The notes beneath the pieces are model-generated. The model was not told the origin of the DNA, made no database searches, and was given only the letters and a program-made list of their open reading frames with translations. A DNA stretch of 64,000 bases from Bryobacterales bacterium (GTDB lineage: Bacteria; Acidobacteriota; Terriglobia; Bryobacterales; Bryobacteraceae), in assembly GCA_003166865.1 (NCBI GenBank), contig PMUP01000030.1, forward strand, positions 33,361-97,360. Direction: 5' to 3'. The position numbers and the translations under genes are program-made. Positions 37,129 to 46,181 of this stretch are shown here, piece by piece (within the stretch, counting starts at the first letter, position 1; every line of letters begins with the position of its first letter).

Positions 37129-38523
37129 TTGGTGATTAGCGATTGGGTCACACGCTTTGTCGTGCTCGCTTTCATCCTAACGCCGTCCCTGCCTGCGCAG
37201 GAAGACGAGTTCCGCGTCTACACCGAACATCCCCGGCTGATCTTGACCACCCAGCGCCTCCGGCTGCTCAAGCGCGAGCGCGAGCGCGAATCCCAGCGCT
37301 GGCGGCAGTTCGATCTGTTGGTGAAAGGGGCGGGCGCCTGGCCCGAGCCGGGGTTCGCGCTGGCGCTCTACTATGCGGTCTCGGGCGACCAGGCGGCCGG
37401 CAAACGGGCCGTGGAATGGGCCTTGGGTCCAGCGGACGACCTCAGGCAACTGGCCCTGGTCTACGATTGGTGTCAGCCCGTTCTCAGCTCCAAAGAGTCC
37501 GCGGCGCTGGCCGCGAAGATCCGCCAGCTTATCCAAAAGCGAACCGGCAATGACATCGCAACCCGGCGCGATCGCATCCTGGCTCTGATTGCAACCGCCG
37601 ATGACGCCGAGCATTCCGAGGAAGTTCCCCTCGAACAAGCTGTGCGCCAATGGCGGTTGGAATACGGGCCGGCGCTGGATGGCGGACGCACCACGCTGGA
37701 GCTCCCGGATGTGTACCCGTTGCTCGAAATCCTGCACGCCATCCGCGACAATTTGCAGATCGAGCTGCGCAACGCCGCGCCCGGCTACTTCGCGCATCTG
37801 GCGAAGTATCTCGTCATGGGGAACTATCCGGCGCCGTACCGCGCGCCCGAAAACGAATTCCGCATCCCGATGTATCTCGGCGGCATTGAATCAAGCGGCG
37901 TGAAATCAAGTCGCATTGAATCAAATAATGCCCAGCCCGATCTGAACCGCGCAGCGCTGGCGCGGGCGGCTGGCCTGAGCATGGTGGCGTACGATAACAA
38001 TGCATTGGACAATCAGTTCCTGCAAGGCTGGCTGATCCAGGATCGTTTCTCACTCATGACGCCCTTAGGCGCGCCGTACGAGTACCTGTGGGCCAATCCC
38101 TACCAGCCGGGACTCAGCTACTTTCAGCTTCCGCTGGTGTTTCATGACGAGAACTCTGGAGCGTTGTTCGCCCGATCCGCTTGGGACGAAGACGCCGATT
38201 GGTTTGGACTGTATGGGGGCGAGGCGGAGCTGTTTCATGATGGCCGTATTACGGTTGTGAACCAGGCCGCGGGCGCGGCGGCTCCCAAGCCGGTTGAGAT
38301 CGGGGAAACCAGCGTCGTTGTTGGACGCACTCCTTTGCAATTTTCAATGGAAGGAGGGACGGTATTGGTGATCGGATTGAAGCCGCTGTATCCATATTTG
38401 GTCGAGACGGACGACGAGGAGATGCGGGAGGCCGCAACGGATCGGGCCGGGACTCTGGTTCTCGAATACCCCTCCAGCCGGATGGCCGGCGTGCGTATCC
38501 ATACCGGAGCACTTATCCAGTGA
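37129..38523 (+). CDS. secreted heparinase II/III-like protein, function unassigned
   Basis: The track start is TTG; a GTG follows one codon later. A signal peptide (VTRFVVLAFILTPSLPAQ) precedes EHPRLILTTQRLRLLKRERERESQ, the beginning typical of heparinase II/III and alginate-lyase-like proteins, and an (alpha)-helical region to about residue 300. The C-terminal part is beta-rich (GALFARSAWDEDADWFGLYGGEAELFHDG). The catalytic residues of polysaccharide lyases are not evident, and the protein is shorter (464 residues) than typical family members, so activity is uncertain. A dyad operator lies just upstream. Confidence 0.6.
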   Translation: MVISDWVTRFVVLAFILTPSLPAQEDEFRVYTEHPRLILTTQRLRLLKRERERESQRWRQFDLLVKGAGAWPEPGFALALYYAVSGDQAAGKRAVEWALGPADDLRQLALVYDWCQPVLSSKESAALAAKIRQLIQKRTGNDIATRRDRILALIATADDAEHSEEVPLEQAVRQWRLEYGPALDGGRTTLELPDVYPLLEILHAIRDNLQIELRNAAPGYFAHLAKYLVMGNYPAPYRAPENEFRIPMYLGGIESSGVKSSRIESNNAQPDLNRAALARAAGLSMVAYDNNALDNQFLQGWLIQDRFSLMTPLGAPYEYLWANPYQPGLSYFQLPLVFHDENSGALFARSAWDEDADWFGLYGGEAELFHDGRITVVNQAAGAAAPKPVEIGETSVVVGRTPLQFSMEGGTVLVIGLKPLYPYLVETDDEEMREAATDRAGTLVLEYPSSRMAGVRIHTGALIQ

Positions 38524-38564
38524 GGAAAGCGAGGGGAGCTCCGAGGGCAACCCAGAGGCCAAAC

Positions 38565-39140
38565 ATGGAAAAGGCGGAGCGTGAGTTTCTGCTGCTGTAT
38601 CTGGCCGCCAGCCGCGAACGGCTGCTGGAGAGCGTGGAGGGCTTGAACGAACAGCAGCAGCGCTTTCGTCCCGCCCGGGACCGGTGGTCGGTGGCCGAGT
38701 GCGTGGAGCACGTGTCCATCGTAGAGCGAGGCGTGCTCAGGAAGATTGAGGCGCTGGTGCTCGCGCCCCAGCCCGAGATCCCGCCCCACGCCCAACCGCC
38801 GCCCCGCGCGCGCGTGCCAGACCAGGTGATCCTCGCTCGCGTGCCAAACCGGTCCTCGCGCGTCACTGCTCCGCCGGAAGCTCTGCCCGGCGGGCGCTGG
38901 ACGGATTTTGCGGAGTTGCTGCGGGAGTTTGAAGCCGCTCGCGAGCGCAGTCTGCGCTTCGCCGCCGTCACCCAAAGCGATCTGCGCGGCCATTTCTTCG
39001 CGCATCCATATTTGGGCGAATTGGATTGCTACCAGTGGCTCTTGTTTCTAGGAGCGCACTCGGAGCGGCATGCGCGGCAGGCCGAGGAAGTAATCGCGTA
39101 TCCCAACTTTCCCGGCGCGGCCGATTCGGCGACGGCCTGA
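38565..39140 (+). CDS. DinB-family protein
   Basis: The 191-residue four-helix protein starts best at ATG 38565 (GAGG upstream); a GTG at 38520 overlaps the previous stop. DinB_2-like features: SRERLLESVEGLNEQQQRFRP, RWSVAECVEHVSIVERGV with a metal-ligand His, and LFLGAHSERHARQAEEV with the other two His positions. DinB folds bind a metal and many act as thiol-dependent transferases; the substrate is unknown. Confidence 0.82.
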   Translation: MEKAEREFLLLYLAASRERLLESVEGLNEQQQRFRPARDRWSVAECVEHVSIVERGVLRKIEALVLAPQPEIPPHAQPPPRARVPDQVILARVPNRSSRVTAPPEALPGGRWTDFAELLREFEAARERSLRFAAVTQSDLRGHFFAHPYLGELDCYQWLLFLGAHSERHARQAEEVIAYPNFPGAADSATA

Positions 39141-39164
39141 GCGCCTGAGCCGCGCCGCCAAGCC

Positions 39165-39773
39165 CTACTTGATTTCCAGAACCTCTTTTTCCTTGGTCTT
39201 GACGGCCTGATCCAGCTTCGCGATATAGCCGTCCGTCAGCTTCTGGATTTCATCGTGCGCCCGGCGGTCCTCATCCTCGCTGATCAGTTTGTCCTTCAAC
39301 AGCTTCTTGATGTGCTCGTTGCTGTCGCGCCGGATGTTACGCAACGCCACGCGATGGTCCTCGGCGATATGGTGCACCTTCTTGACCAGCTCCTTGCGGC
39401 GCTCCTCGGTGAGCGCGGGAATGGGAACGCGAATCAGCTTGCCGTCGTTGGATGGATTCAGCCCCAGATCGGCCGCGCGAATGGCTTTTTCGATGATCGC
39501 GATCTGCGACACGTCCCAGGGCTGCACGCTGATGAGCGTGGGCTCCGGCACATGCAGGGTCGCCAGCTGATTGAGCGGCGTCAGCGTTCCATAATAGTCC
39601 GCGCGCACGTTGTCCAGCAGGCTTACCGAAGCGCGCCCGGTGCGCACACCCGCCATTTCGTGTTGCAGGTCCGACAGCACTTTGTCCATCCTGGTGTTGG
39701 CGTGCGCATCCACATCTTTGACGCTCTGAAAATTGTGAGCGGTTGGAGTAGTTGTTTGAGGTTCGTTTTTCAT
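39165..39773 (-). CDS. frr: ribosome recycling factor
   Basis: With EF-G it splits ribosomes after termination. The 202-residue protein (ATG 39773) contains the family core: MDKVLSDLQHEMAGVRTGRASVSLLDNVRADYYGTLTPLNQLA, VQPWDVSQIAIIEKAIRAADLGLNP and the three-helix tail RRKELVKKVHHIAEDHRVALRNIRRD. The N terminus is about 15 residues longer than usual. It ends the operon, 8 bases after pyrH. Confidence 0.96.
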   Translation of the reverse strand: MKNEPQTTTPTAHNFQSVKDVDAHANTRMDKVLSDLQHEMAGVRTGRASVSLLDNVRADYYGTLTPLNQLATLHVPEPTLISVQPWDVSQIAIIEKAIRAADLGLNPSNDGKLIRVPIPALTEERRKELVKKVHHIAEDHRVALRNIRRDSNEHIKKLLKDKLISEDEDRRAHDEIQKLTDGYIAKLDQAVKTKEKEVLEIK

Positions 39774-39781
39774 AGGCCGGC

Positions 39782-40489
39782 CTAGTGAATGAGCGTCCCA
39801 ATGGGTTCGCCCTTCGACATACGCATTATATTGCCGAACACGTTCAAGTTGAAAACCACAAGCGGAAGCTGATTGTCGCGGCACATCGCGACCGCGGAGG
39901 CGTCCAGCACCTTGAGCGCTTTTGCCAGGACGTCCTGATAACTGACCTCCGCGTACAGCACGGCGTCGGAGTGCCGCAATGGGTCCTTATCGTACACACC
40001 GTCCACGCGCGTGCCTTTGGCGATCACGTCGGCGTGGATCTCGAGCGCGCGCAGGGTGGCCGCGGTATCGGTGGAGAAATAGGGGTTCGAGGTGCCGGCC
40101 GCGAATACAACAATGCGGCCTTTCTCGAGATGACGGATGGCCCGGCGGCGAATGTAGGGTTCAGCCACCTGCTGGATCTGGATGGCCGTCATCACGCGCG
40201 TGGGCACGCCCGCCTTTTCGAGCGCGTCTTGAAGCGCCAGCGCATTGATCACGGTGGCCAGCATGCCCATGTGGTCGGCCGCGACGCGGTCCATGTTCAT
40301 GGCCGCCGCCGCCACGCCGCGGAAGAAATTACCGCCGCCCACCACCAGGCCGATCTGCACGCCGGTGCTGGCGACCTCGGCGATCTCTTCCGACAAGCTC
40401 TTGACTCGCGCCGGATCGATGCCGAAGGAGCTTCCGCCGGCCAGAACCTCGCCGCTCAGCTTGAGAACAATGCGCTGGTATTTAGGCAT
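39782..40489 (-). CDS. pyrH: uridylate kinase
   Basis: PyrH phosphorylates UMP to UDP and is allosterically regulated by GTP and UTP. The 235-residue amino-acid-kinase-fold protein has [68 protein letters not shown] and [13 protein letters not shown]. Cytoplasmic hexamer. Part of the tsf-pyrH-frr order common in bacteria. Confidence 0.97.
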   Translation of the reverse strand: MPKYQRIVLKLSGEVLAGGSSFGIDPARVKSLSEEIAEVASTGVQIGLVVGGGNFFRGVAAAAMNMDRVAADHMGMLATVINALALQDALEKAGVPTRVMTAIQIQQVAEPYIRRRAIRHLEKGRIVVFAAGTSNPYFSTDTAATLRALEIHADVIAKGTRVDGVYDKDPLRHSDAVLYAEVSYQDVLAKALKVLDASAVAMCRDNQLPLVVFNLNVFGNIMRMSKGEPIGTLIH

Positions 40490-40543
40490 GTGTGCATGTT
40501 AACTGAGCCGCGCGCGTGAGCAAGCGGTGCTTCAGCATCCTGC

Positions 40544-41182
40544 CTAGGCCTTGGGCGCCGAGTGTTCCGCTGTCTCCTCAATTAGCGCGGCTTCCCCGAC
40601 CTTGAAACGGACGAAGCGCGAAACCGAGACGTTCTCGCCCAGCTTGGCGATCGCGGATTTAATCAAATCGCCGATCGTGGTGGCGTTGTCGCGGATGAAA
40701 GGCTGTTCGTAGAGACAAATCTCCTCGTAAAACTTGGCCAGCCGTCCCTCCACGATCTTGTCCGCCATCTTCTCCGGCTTGCCTTCCTGCAAGGCGCGGG
40801 CGCGCTGAATGTCGCGCTCTTTGTCCAATACGTCGGCGGTGACGTCTTCCTTGCGGATGAATTGCGGATCGGCCGCGGCCACCTGCATCGCCAGATCCTT
40901 CACCAGTTGCTGGAAGTCATCGGTGCGGGCGACAAAATCGGACTCGCAGTTCACCTCCACCAGCACGCCCAGTTGCGAGCCCGGGTGAATGTAGCTGCCG
41001 ATGATGCCCTGCCGCGTGGTGCGGGTGGCCTTGGTTCCGGCCTTGGTGATCCCCGCCTTGCGCAGAATGATCTCGGCTTCCGGCAGATTGCCCTTGGATT
41101 CGACCAGGGCTTTCTTGCACTCCATCATGCCCGCGCCGGTCCGGTCGCGGAGCTCCTTCACTAATTTCGCGCTGATTTCCAT
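40544..41182 (-). CDS. tsf: elongation factor Ts
   Basis: EF-Ts releases GDP from EF-Tu. The 212-residue protein from ATG 41182 has the N-terminal UBA-like helix bundle ISAKLVKELRDRTGAGMMECKKALVESKGNLPEAEIILRKAG and the core strand region SQLGVLVEVNCESDFVARTDDFQQLVKDLAMQVAA. It is shorter than the E. coli protein (283) and close to the Thermus type (about 196), lacking one repeat of the core. Confidence 0.96.
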   Translation of the reverse strand: MEISAKLVKELRDRTGAGMMECKKALVESKGNLPEAEIILRKAGITKAGTKATRTTRQGIIGSYIHPGSQLGVLVEVNCESDFVARTDDFQQLVKDLAMQVAAADPQFIRKEDVTADVLDKERDIQRARALQEGKPEKMADKIVEGRLAKFYEEICLYEQPFIRDNATTIGDLIKSAIAKLGENVSVSRFVRFKVGEAALIEETAEHSAPKA

Positions 41183-41242
41183 GATTTGGTTCAAATTGAC
41201 TTCGTTCAAGTTGACTGCGTTCCCGCCGGCTTGCTGCCGCCG

Positions 41243-42142
41243 TTATTCTACCGTCTGTGAGGTGGTGCCGACTTCTTCGGCCGCTTCCGATCCCGGACCC
41301 TTACGAGGCAGAGACGTCGAAGGCAGATCTTCATCCGACAGCCCTTCCGACATGAGCTGATCGAGCTGCTGAGGATCGAACTGCGTGTACTCCAGAATCT
41401 CTTCGGTCGGAGTTTCGTCGGTGATGATCTTCTCGGCCGCGAAATCCTGTTCGGTGGCCAGTGCCCGGCCTTCGATGACGGCGTCGGCCACCTTGGTGGT
41501 GAACAGTCGAATGGCCCGCAGAGCGTCGTCATTGCCCGGTATCACGTGATCCACTTCGTCCGGATCGCAATTGGTGTCCACCACCGCGACCACCGGAATG
41601 CCGAGCCGGCGGGCTTCCTTCACCGCGATGGCTTCCTTGTTCGAATCCACCACGAACAGCACATCCGGCAGTCCCTGCATATCCTTGATGCCCGCCAGAT
41701 TCTGCTGCAGATGTTTGCGCTCGCGCTCTAGCCGGCTGGCTTCCTTCTTGACGCGGCCTTCGTAGCCTGCGCCCTCGGCCGCCATGATATCCAGCTCTTT
41801 GAGCCGCTTGATGGACTTTTGCACGGTCAACATGTTGGTGAGCAAGCCGCCCAGCCAGCGCTGGTTCACGTAGTATTGGCTGCAGCGCGTGGCCTCTTCG
41901 GCGATGGCTTCCTGGGCTTGCCGCTTGGTTCCGACAAACAGCACAGTCTTGCCTTGCGCGGCCGCCTCCGCCACATACCGCATGGCGTCTTTGAACAGCT
42001 TCAGGGTTTTTTGGAGATCGATGATGTAGATTCCGTTTCGTTCGCCAAAGATGTACTCTTTCATCTTTGGATTCCAGCGCTTGGTCTGGTGCCCGAAGTG
42101 AACGCCGGCTTCGAGCAATTCCTTCATGGAAATTGATGGCAA
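41243..42142 (-). CDS. rpsB: 30S ribosomal protein S2
   Basis: The 299-residue product has the S2 motifs [71 protein letters not shown] and [36 protein letters not shown] start with GGAGG 7 bases before it is favoured; ATG 42127 is an alternative. A 70-residue acidic C-terminal extension is present. Confidence 0.96.
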   Translation of the reverse strand: MPSISMKELLEAGVHFGHQTKRWNPKMKEYIFGERNGIYIIDLQKTLKLFKDAMRYVAEAAAQGKTVLFVGTKRQAQEAIAEEATRCSQYYVNQRWLGGLLTNMLTVQKSIKRLKELDIMAAEGAGYEGRVKKEASRLERERKHLQQNLAGIKDMQGLPDVLFVVDSNKEAIAVKEARRLGIPVVAVVDTNCDPDEVDHVIPGNDDALRAIRLFTTKVADAVIEGRALATEQDFAAEKIITDETPTEEILEYTQFDPQQLDQLMSEGLSDEDLPSTSLPRKGPGSEAAEEVGTTSQTVE

Positions 42143-42246
42143 AATGCCTCCTTTGTTACTGGGTCACTGGTTCGCCCGATCGCGTCCGCGCACACGGCCC
42201 AAAGCGGAATTTGTGTGCGCCGGACTGAACCGGCCGTGAAACTCTA

Positions 42247-42290
42247 GCGTTCACACGAGTGTGAACGCGGCACGCACGAGTGCGTGCGCC
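42247..42290. repeat. two adjacent perfect palindromes between rpsI and rpsB
   Basis: GCGTTCACAC-GA-GTGTGAACGC (42247-42268) is followed directly by GGCACGCAC-GA-GTGCGTGCGCC (42269-42290). Both have a GA loop. They can form tandem hairpins in the transcript and may attenuate or process the message, or be REP-like elements found elsewhere in the genome. Confidence 0.75.
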
Positions 42291-42295
42291 ACTCA

Positions 42296-42691
42296 CTAGC
42301 GTTTGGAGAACTGGAACCGCTTGCGCGCGCCCTTCTGACCGTACTTCTTGCGCTCGCGAGAGCGCGGGTCGCGGCTCAGCAGTCCCAGCTGCTTCAACTT
42401 CGGACGCAGCTCGGCGTTGAATTCCAGTAGCGCGCGGGCAATGCCCAGCCGCGCCGCGCCGGCCTGGCCGTGAGGTCCGCCGCCGTCTGTCAAAATGAGG
42501 ATGTCGAACTTGTCCGCCACCTCGGCCGCCAGCAGAGGCTGGCGCACTAAAGCGCGCGCTGCTTCGTTGACAAAGTAATTTTCGAAGGTCCGCCCGTTGA
42601 CCGTAATCTGGCCTTTACCCGATCGCAAAAAGATGCGAGCGACCGCGGTTTTCCGGCGGCCGGTTCCTAGATGCTGGATTAATCCTGCCAC
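42296..42691 (-). CDS. rpsI: 30S ribosomal protein S9
   Basis: The 131-residue protein shows [48 protein letters not shown] and the basic tail [22 protein letters not shown] that reaches the decoding centre. It follows rplM by about 70 bases, the normal rplM-rpsI order. The palindrome pair separates it from rpsB. Confidence 0.97.
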   Translation of the reverse strand: MAGLIQHLGTGRRKTAVARIFLRSGKGQITVNGRTFENYFVNEAARALVRQPLLAAEVADKFDILILTDGGGPHGQAGAARLGIARALLEFNAELRPKLKQLGLLSRDPRSRERKKYGQKGARKRFQFSKR

Positions 42692-42760
42692 TCAAATACC
42701 TTCCTTGCTGGTTGCTGTTGGGTTGTAAGTTGCCGGCCGCGGGAAGAACATTCTGAACAT

Positions 42761-43192
42761 TTACGACTTCGCGAGCGCCACCGGCTGTTGCGCCTGGTGG
42801 GGATGCTTGTCCCCTGCATAAACCTTCAACTTGCGGTACATTTGCTTGCCAAGCTTGGTCTTCGGGAGCATTCCCGCGATTGCGTGCTCGATCATTTTGG
42901 TGGGGCGAGTCGCGCGCAGTTTGGCGGCGCCAACTTCGGTGAGGCCGCCCGGGTACCCGGAGTGGCGGCGATAGAGTTTTTGCTGTTCCTTGCGGCCCGT
43001 GAGCTTGATCCTCTCGGCATTGATCACGATGACGTGATCGCCCGTGTCCAGGAAGGTGGTGTAGGTGGGCTTGTGTTTGCCCATCAGGATGAGCGCAGCC
43101 GCGCTGGCAACCCGGCCGAGCACTTGATCGGCGGCGTCGACAACGTGCCACTGGCGCACGATTTCCCCCTGGGACGGAATATGAGTTTTCAT
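42761..43192 (-). CDS. rplM: 50S ribosomal protein L13
   Basis: From ATG 43192 the 143-residue protein has [22 protein letters not shown]-type N terminus ([20 protein letters not shown]), [38 protein letters not shown] and [34 protein letters not shown]. It leads the translation operon rplM-rpsI-rpsB-tsf-pyrH-frr. The longer ORF start is not supported. Confidence 0.97.
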   Translation of the reverse strand: MKTHIPSQGEIVRQWHVVDAADQVLGRVASAAALILMGKHKPTYTTFLDTGDHVIVINAERIKLTGRKEQQKLYRRHSGYPGGLTEVGAAKLRATRPTKMIEHAIAGMLPKTKLGKQMYRKLKVYAGDKHPHQAQQPVALAKS

Positions 43193-43321
43193 AAGGACAG
43201 AACTTCTCTGTTCGAGACTTACAGTCAATTTAGGTTACCGAATTGGGCGCTTGGGTGTCAAACGGAGGCGCAGTGGCTGGCGGCTGGTTCCAGGGCTTTA
43301 TAATGAATAAGGAGATCGCGC

Positions 43322-43639
43322 ATGGCCAAGGACTACATTGAGAAACGTTCCGGGGCCTACCTCATCGCTGGAACTCGCGTATCTCTGGACTCTGTCGTGT
43401 ACGCATTTCTGCGAGGCGAGTCCCCGGAAGGAATTGCCGAATCCTTCCCGGCTCTCACGCTTGAGCAGGTCCTCGGGTCCTTGGCGTTTTATCTGGCGAA
43501 TCGCGACGAGATCGACCACTATCTCCGGCAGGGTGCGGAGGACTTCGAACGCCTTCGTCAAGAAGCGCACCAAAATCGTCCAAGTCTCTACGCGCGCCTG
43601 ACGGATGCCCGCCAGCGGGCCAATCGCCCGGGTGCATGA
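43322..43639 (+). CDS. DUF433 antitoxin-like protein
   Basis: The 105-residue protein has the DUF433 winged-helix pattern: RSGAYLIAGTRVSLDSVVYAFLRGESPEGIAESFPALTLEQVLGSLAFYLANRDEIDHYL. DUF433 proteins act as antitoxins for DUF5615 PIN-like proteins, and that partner follows with an ATGA overlap. AAGGAG lies 7 bases before the ATG, and TATAAT at 43299-43304 may be its -10 box. Confidence 0.88.
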   Translation: MAKDYIEKRSGAYLIAGTRVSLDSVVYAFLRGESPEGIAESFPALTLEQVLGSLAFYLANRDEIDHYLRQGAEDFERLRQEAHQNRPSLYARLTDARQRANRPGA

Positions 43640-44148
43640 CGCCCCGATTTCAGGCGGACGAAGATTTCAATCAACGAATTGTCCTTGGCCTGCGCCGGAG
43701 GGAGGCAGCGATTGACTTCCGCGACGCACACGATGGTCGTGTGATTGGCGCTTCAGACGCCACTGTGTTGCGGCTCGCCGCTGAGTCCGGGCGAATTCTG
43801 ATCTCGCACGATCGAAAGACGATGCCCGCTCATCTGGCACGATTCCTTGAAAGCTATTCGATCCCCGGCGTCATTATTGTTTCGCAGGGGTTGGACGTGG
43901 CCACCGCGATCGAGGACCTGTTGATCATTTGGGCTGCTTCGGATGCAGAAATGGCGGAACCAACTTGGTTTTGTGCCGTTGTAGACACTAGCCATTTCAG
44001 GCCGATCCCAATCCTCGGCAAACGGAGCCAGCCGGCGACGCAGATCGGCCGACTGAGACTCGTCGATCCCTCGTTCGCGAAGATCGACCGACTTGACCAT
44101 ATGTTCAGTATCCCACGCCGTGCGCCACTCAGTCCAGGTCAGCCATAG
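43636..44148 (+). CDS. DUF5615 PIN-like protein with foreign C-terminal extension
   Basis: The first 105 residues match the DUF5615 PIN-like fold: FQADEDFNQRIVLGLRRRE, the acidic pair DFRDAHDGRVIGASDATVL and ILISHDRKTMPAHLARFL. A normal member ends soon after LLIIWAASDAE; here the frame runs on for 65 unrelated residues which are antisense to an antitoxin-like fragment (43955-44100, minus). The C terminus has therefore been replaced by recombination, and its activity as RNase toxin is uncertain. Confidence 0.75.
   Translation: MTPRFQADEDFNQRIVLGLRRREAAIDFRDAHDGRVIGASDATVLRLAAESGRILISHDRKTMPAHLARFLESYSIPGVIIVSQGLDVATAIEDLLIIWAASDAEMAEPTWFCAVVDTSHFRPIPILGKRSQPATQIGRLRLVDPSFAKIDRLDHMFSIPRRAPLSPGQP
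43955..44100 (-). pseudogene. fragment of another antitoxin gene, antisense to the PIN-like ORF
   Basis: The minus strand reads MVKSVDLRERGIDESQSADL and RRRLAPFAEDWDRPEM, like small type II antitoxins with an AFAEDWDRPEM-type ending. After SVYN the frame leaves the family at the junction with the DUF5615 gene. Its toxin partner, expected downstream at lower coordinates, is absent. Confidence 0.5.
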
Positions 44149-44239
44149 CTGTGTCGGCATTACAGAGCCCTCCGTCCATCATGGATGGCGTATACTTGAG
44201 CACAATACGGACTCCAAAATAGAAAAGACGGCGCGACCA

Positions 44240-45322
44240 ATGAAGCTCTGGCTCGGCGTACTGTGCTCGGTTTCGGTTCTATGGGCCGGCGATACTTCCA
44301 CCGCGCGCATTCAGGAAGCGGCCACCAAGGCGGTCGCGATTATTCAGAAAAGTCAACAAAACTGGTACGCCAAGCACAGCTGCTTTTCCTGCCACCAGCA
44401 GGTGTTACCGGCGCTCGCGTTTCGATTCGCCCGTGAGCACGGCATCCCGGTTGACGAATCGGCGGCGCACGCCGATGCAGCCGCCGCCTTCGGTTACTTC
44501 TCCAACTTCGAGCGGGCGGTGGAGTACACGCACATCATCGATCCAGCACTGAGCGACGGCTACGGAATGATTGCGGCGAACTCGGTGGGAGTGCGTCCCA
44601 GCGTGGTCACCGCGGTGTACGCGCGCTTGCTCGCGGCCCGGCAGGAGGCAGATGGACATTGGGAATCCGCCGATGAGCGGCCGCCGCAGTCTTATAGCCC
44701 ATTCACCGCGACCGCAATTTCTCTGCACGCGATTCAGCTTTACGCCCACCCCAGCCAGAAAGCCGACGCACAGGCACGTGCGGAACGCGCCCGAAGCTGG
44801 CTGCTCTCGCATCAACCTCCCGCAACCGAAGAGCGTGTGTACCAACTGCTCGGCGCCTCCTGGGCCGGCGCGGATCAGGCCACGCTTCTGAAGCTGGCCG
44901 CCGCACTGAAGGCCACCGAGCAGGCCGATGGCGGATGGAATTCGCTGGACGGCCGTTCCAGCGACGCCTATTCCACCGGCCAGGTGCTGGTCGCACTGCA
45001 CGAAGCAGGTGGCATGGCGATCACGGACCACGCCTGGCAGCGCGGCATCGCATATCTGTTGAACACGCAGGCCCCCGATGGCACCTGGCACGTGGTATCG
45101 CGACTCCATCCGCCGGCGCCAGTGAGCCCGGCGTATTTCGAGACCGGCCACCCCTACGGCCATGATCAATTTATCTCTACGGCGGGTGCGAGCCTGTCCG
45201 TGATGGCGCTGGCCACTGCGCTCGGCCCCGCAAAACCCACTCAGCCGTTTCTCAAGGAAGCGGAGCCGCGGCCATCGAGCCGTGGGCCGAAACGCTGCTG
45301 TTCGGCAGCACTGCCGATGTGA
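44240..45322 (+). CDS. squalene-cyclase-like repeat protein with CxxCH motif (N-terminal part of a frameshifted gene)
   Basis: A signal peptide (LGVLCSVSVLWA) precedes QNWYAKHSCFSCHQQVLPALAF, whose CFSCH could bind haem c. The rest (VYARLLAARQEADGHWES, LKATEQADGGWNSLDGRS, YLLNTQAPDGTWHVVSR, FISTAGASLSVMALATAL) shows the QxxDGxW repeats of the prenyltransferase/squalene cyclase alpha-toroid. The last 20 residues look out of frame: the adjacent frame reads AAIEPWAETLLFGSTADV and runs into the ankyrin ORF, so a one-base shift near 45255-45270 probably splits a single gene. TATACT at 44191 may be its -10 box. Confidence 0.75.
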   Translation: MKLWLGVLCSVSVLWAGDTSTARIQEAATKAVAIIQKSQQNWYAKHSCFSCHQQVLPALAFRFAREHGIPVDESAAHADAAAAFGYFSNFERAVEYTHIIDPALSDGYGMIAANSVGVRPSVVTAVYARLLAARQEADGHWESADERPPQSYSPFTATAISLHAIQLYAHPSQKADAQARAERARSWLLSHQPPATEERVYQLLGASWAGADQATLLKLAAALKATEQADGGWNSLDGRSSDAYSTGQVLVALHEAGGMAITDHAWQRGIAYLLNTQAPDGTWHVVSRLHPPAPVSPAYFETGHPYGHDQFISTAGASLSVMALATALGPAKPTQPFLKEAEPRPSSRGPKRCCSAALPM

Positions 45323-46080
45323 AGAAGCTGCTCGACGGGGGGTTCGATCCGAACTCTGCCACCAAAGCGGGCGGCGTCACGGCCCTGATGCTGGCCGCAC
45401 CGGACGTCGACAAAATGAAGCTGTTGATCGATCGCGGCGCGAACGCCGACGCCCGTGCTAAGAATCGATACTCCGCGCTGTTGGTTGCGGCGCAATATCC
45501 CGGTTCCAGCGCAGCCATGAATCTGTTGCTGGATCACGGCGCCAAAGTGCGGCTGCCCAAAGGCCAGGGCTCGCCATTGTTCAACGCTTTCCCAATCATG
45601 CTCGCCGCTTTTTCCGGCAACTCCGAAATCATCGCCCGTCTCCACAAAGAGGGGGACCGGGTGGACGACAAGATGACTTTCCTCGGCCTGGGTCCGATCA
45701 CGCCTCTGTTGGCGCTGGCGACCACGCATCGGACCGATTCCGTCCGCGCGTTGCTGGACGCCGGCGGTCAGGTGGACGAAGCCGATGACGACGGAATCAC
45801 CGTTCTCTCGTGGGCTGCTATCGGAAACCGCGCCGAAATGGCGCGCCTGTTGATCAAACGCGGCGCTGACGTGAATCACGTCGATAAGAGAGGGATGACG
45901 CCGCTGCTCTACGCGGCTTCGATCGACTTTGGCGATTCGGCGATAGTCGACCTGCTGATCAAATCCGGCGCCCGGACCAGCGCGCGCACCAAGGAAGGTC
46001 TGACAGCGCTGGACCTGGCGCACAAGTATCACCACACCCATCTCGTAGCGAGCCTGGAGGGGCCGCGAGCCTCAAGGTAG
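45319..46080 (+). CDS. ankyrin-repeat protein (C-terminal part of the frameshifted gene)
   Basis: About seven ankyrin repeats: KKLLDGGFDPNSATKAGGVTALMLAA, KLLIDRGANADARAKN, NLLLDHGAKVRLP, ALLDAGGQVDEADDDGITVLSWAA, RLLIKRGADVNHVDKRGMTPLLYAAS and DLLIKSGARTSARTKEGLTALDLA. The GTG at 45319 overlaps the stop of the cyclase-like ORF. The in-frame sequence upstream continues sensibly past this start, so it is likely the second half of one secreted cyclase-ankyrin protein of about 610 residues. Confidence 0.75.
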   Translation: MKKLLDGGFDPNSATKAGGVTALMLAAPDVDKMKLLIDRGANADARAKNRYSALLVAAQYPGSSAAMNLLLDHGAKVRLPKGQGSPLFNAFPIMLAAFSGNSEIIARLHKEGDRVDDKMTFLGLGPITPLLALATTHRTDSVRALLDAGGQVDEADDDGITVLSWAAIGNRAEMARLLIKRGADVNHVDKRGMTPLLYAASIDFGDSAIVDLLIKSGARTSARTKEGLTALDLAHKYHHTHLVASLEGPRASR

Positions 46081-46144
46081 CCGCGCCGCTATGATTTTCG
46101 GGCTGGTCGCCCGCGGGCCGTTTCCTTAGGCGACACCCAATCAT

Positions 46145-46153
46145 TGCTATACT
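46145..46153 (+). promoter_or_regulatory. extended -10 promoter element
   Basis: TGCTATACT lies 28 bases before the ATG of the S9 peptidase, identical to the elements at 10892 and 55543. CGAGGTG nearer the ATG is the ribosome binding site. Confidence 0.5.
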
Positions 46154-46181
46154 AACCCCGAAATCTCTTCCGAGGTGTCCC

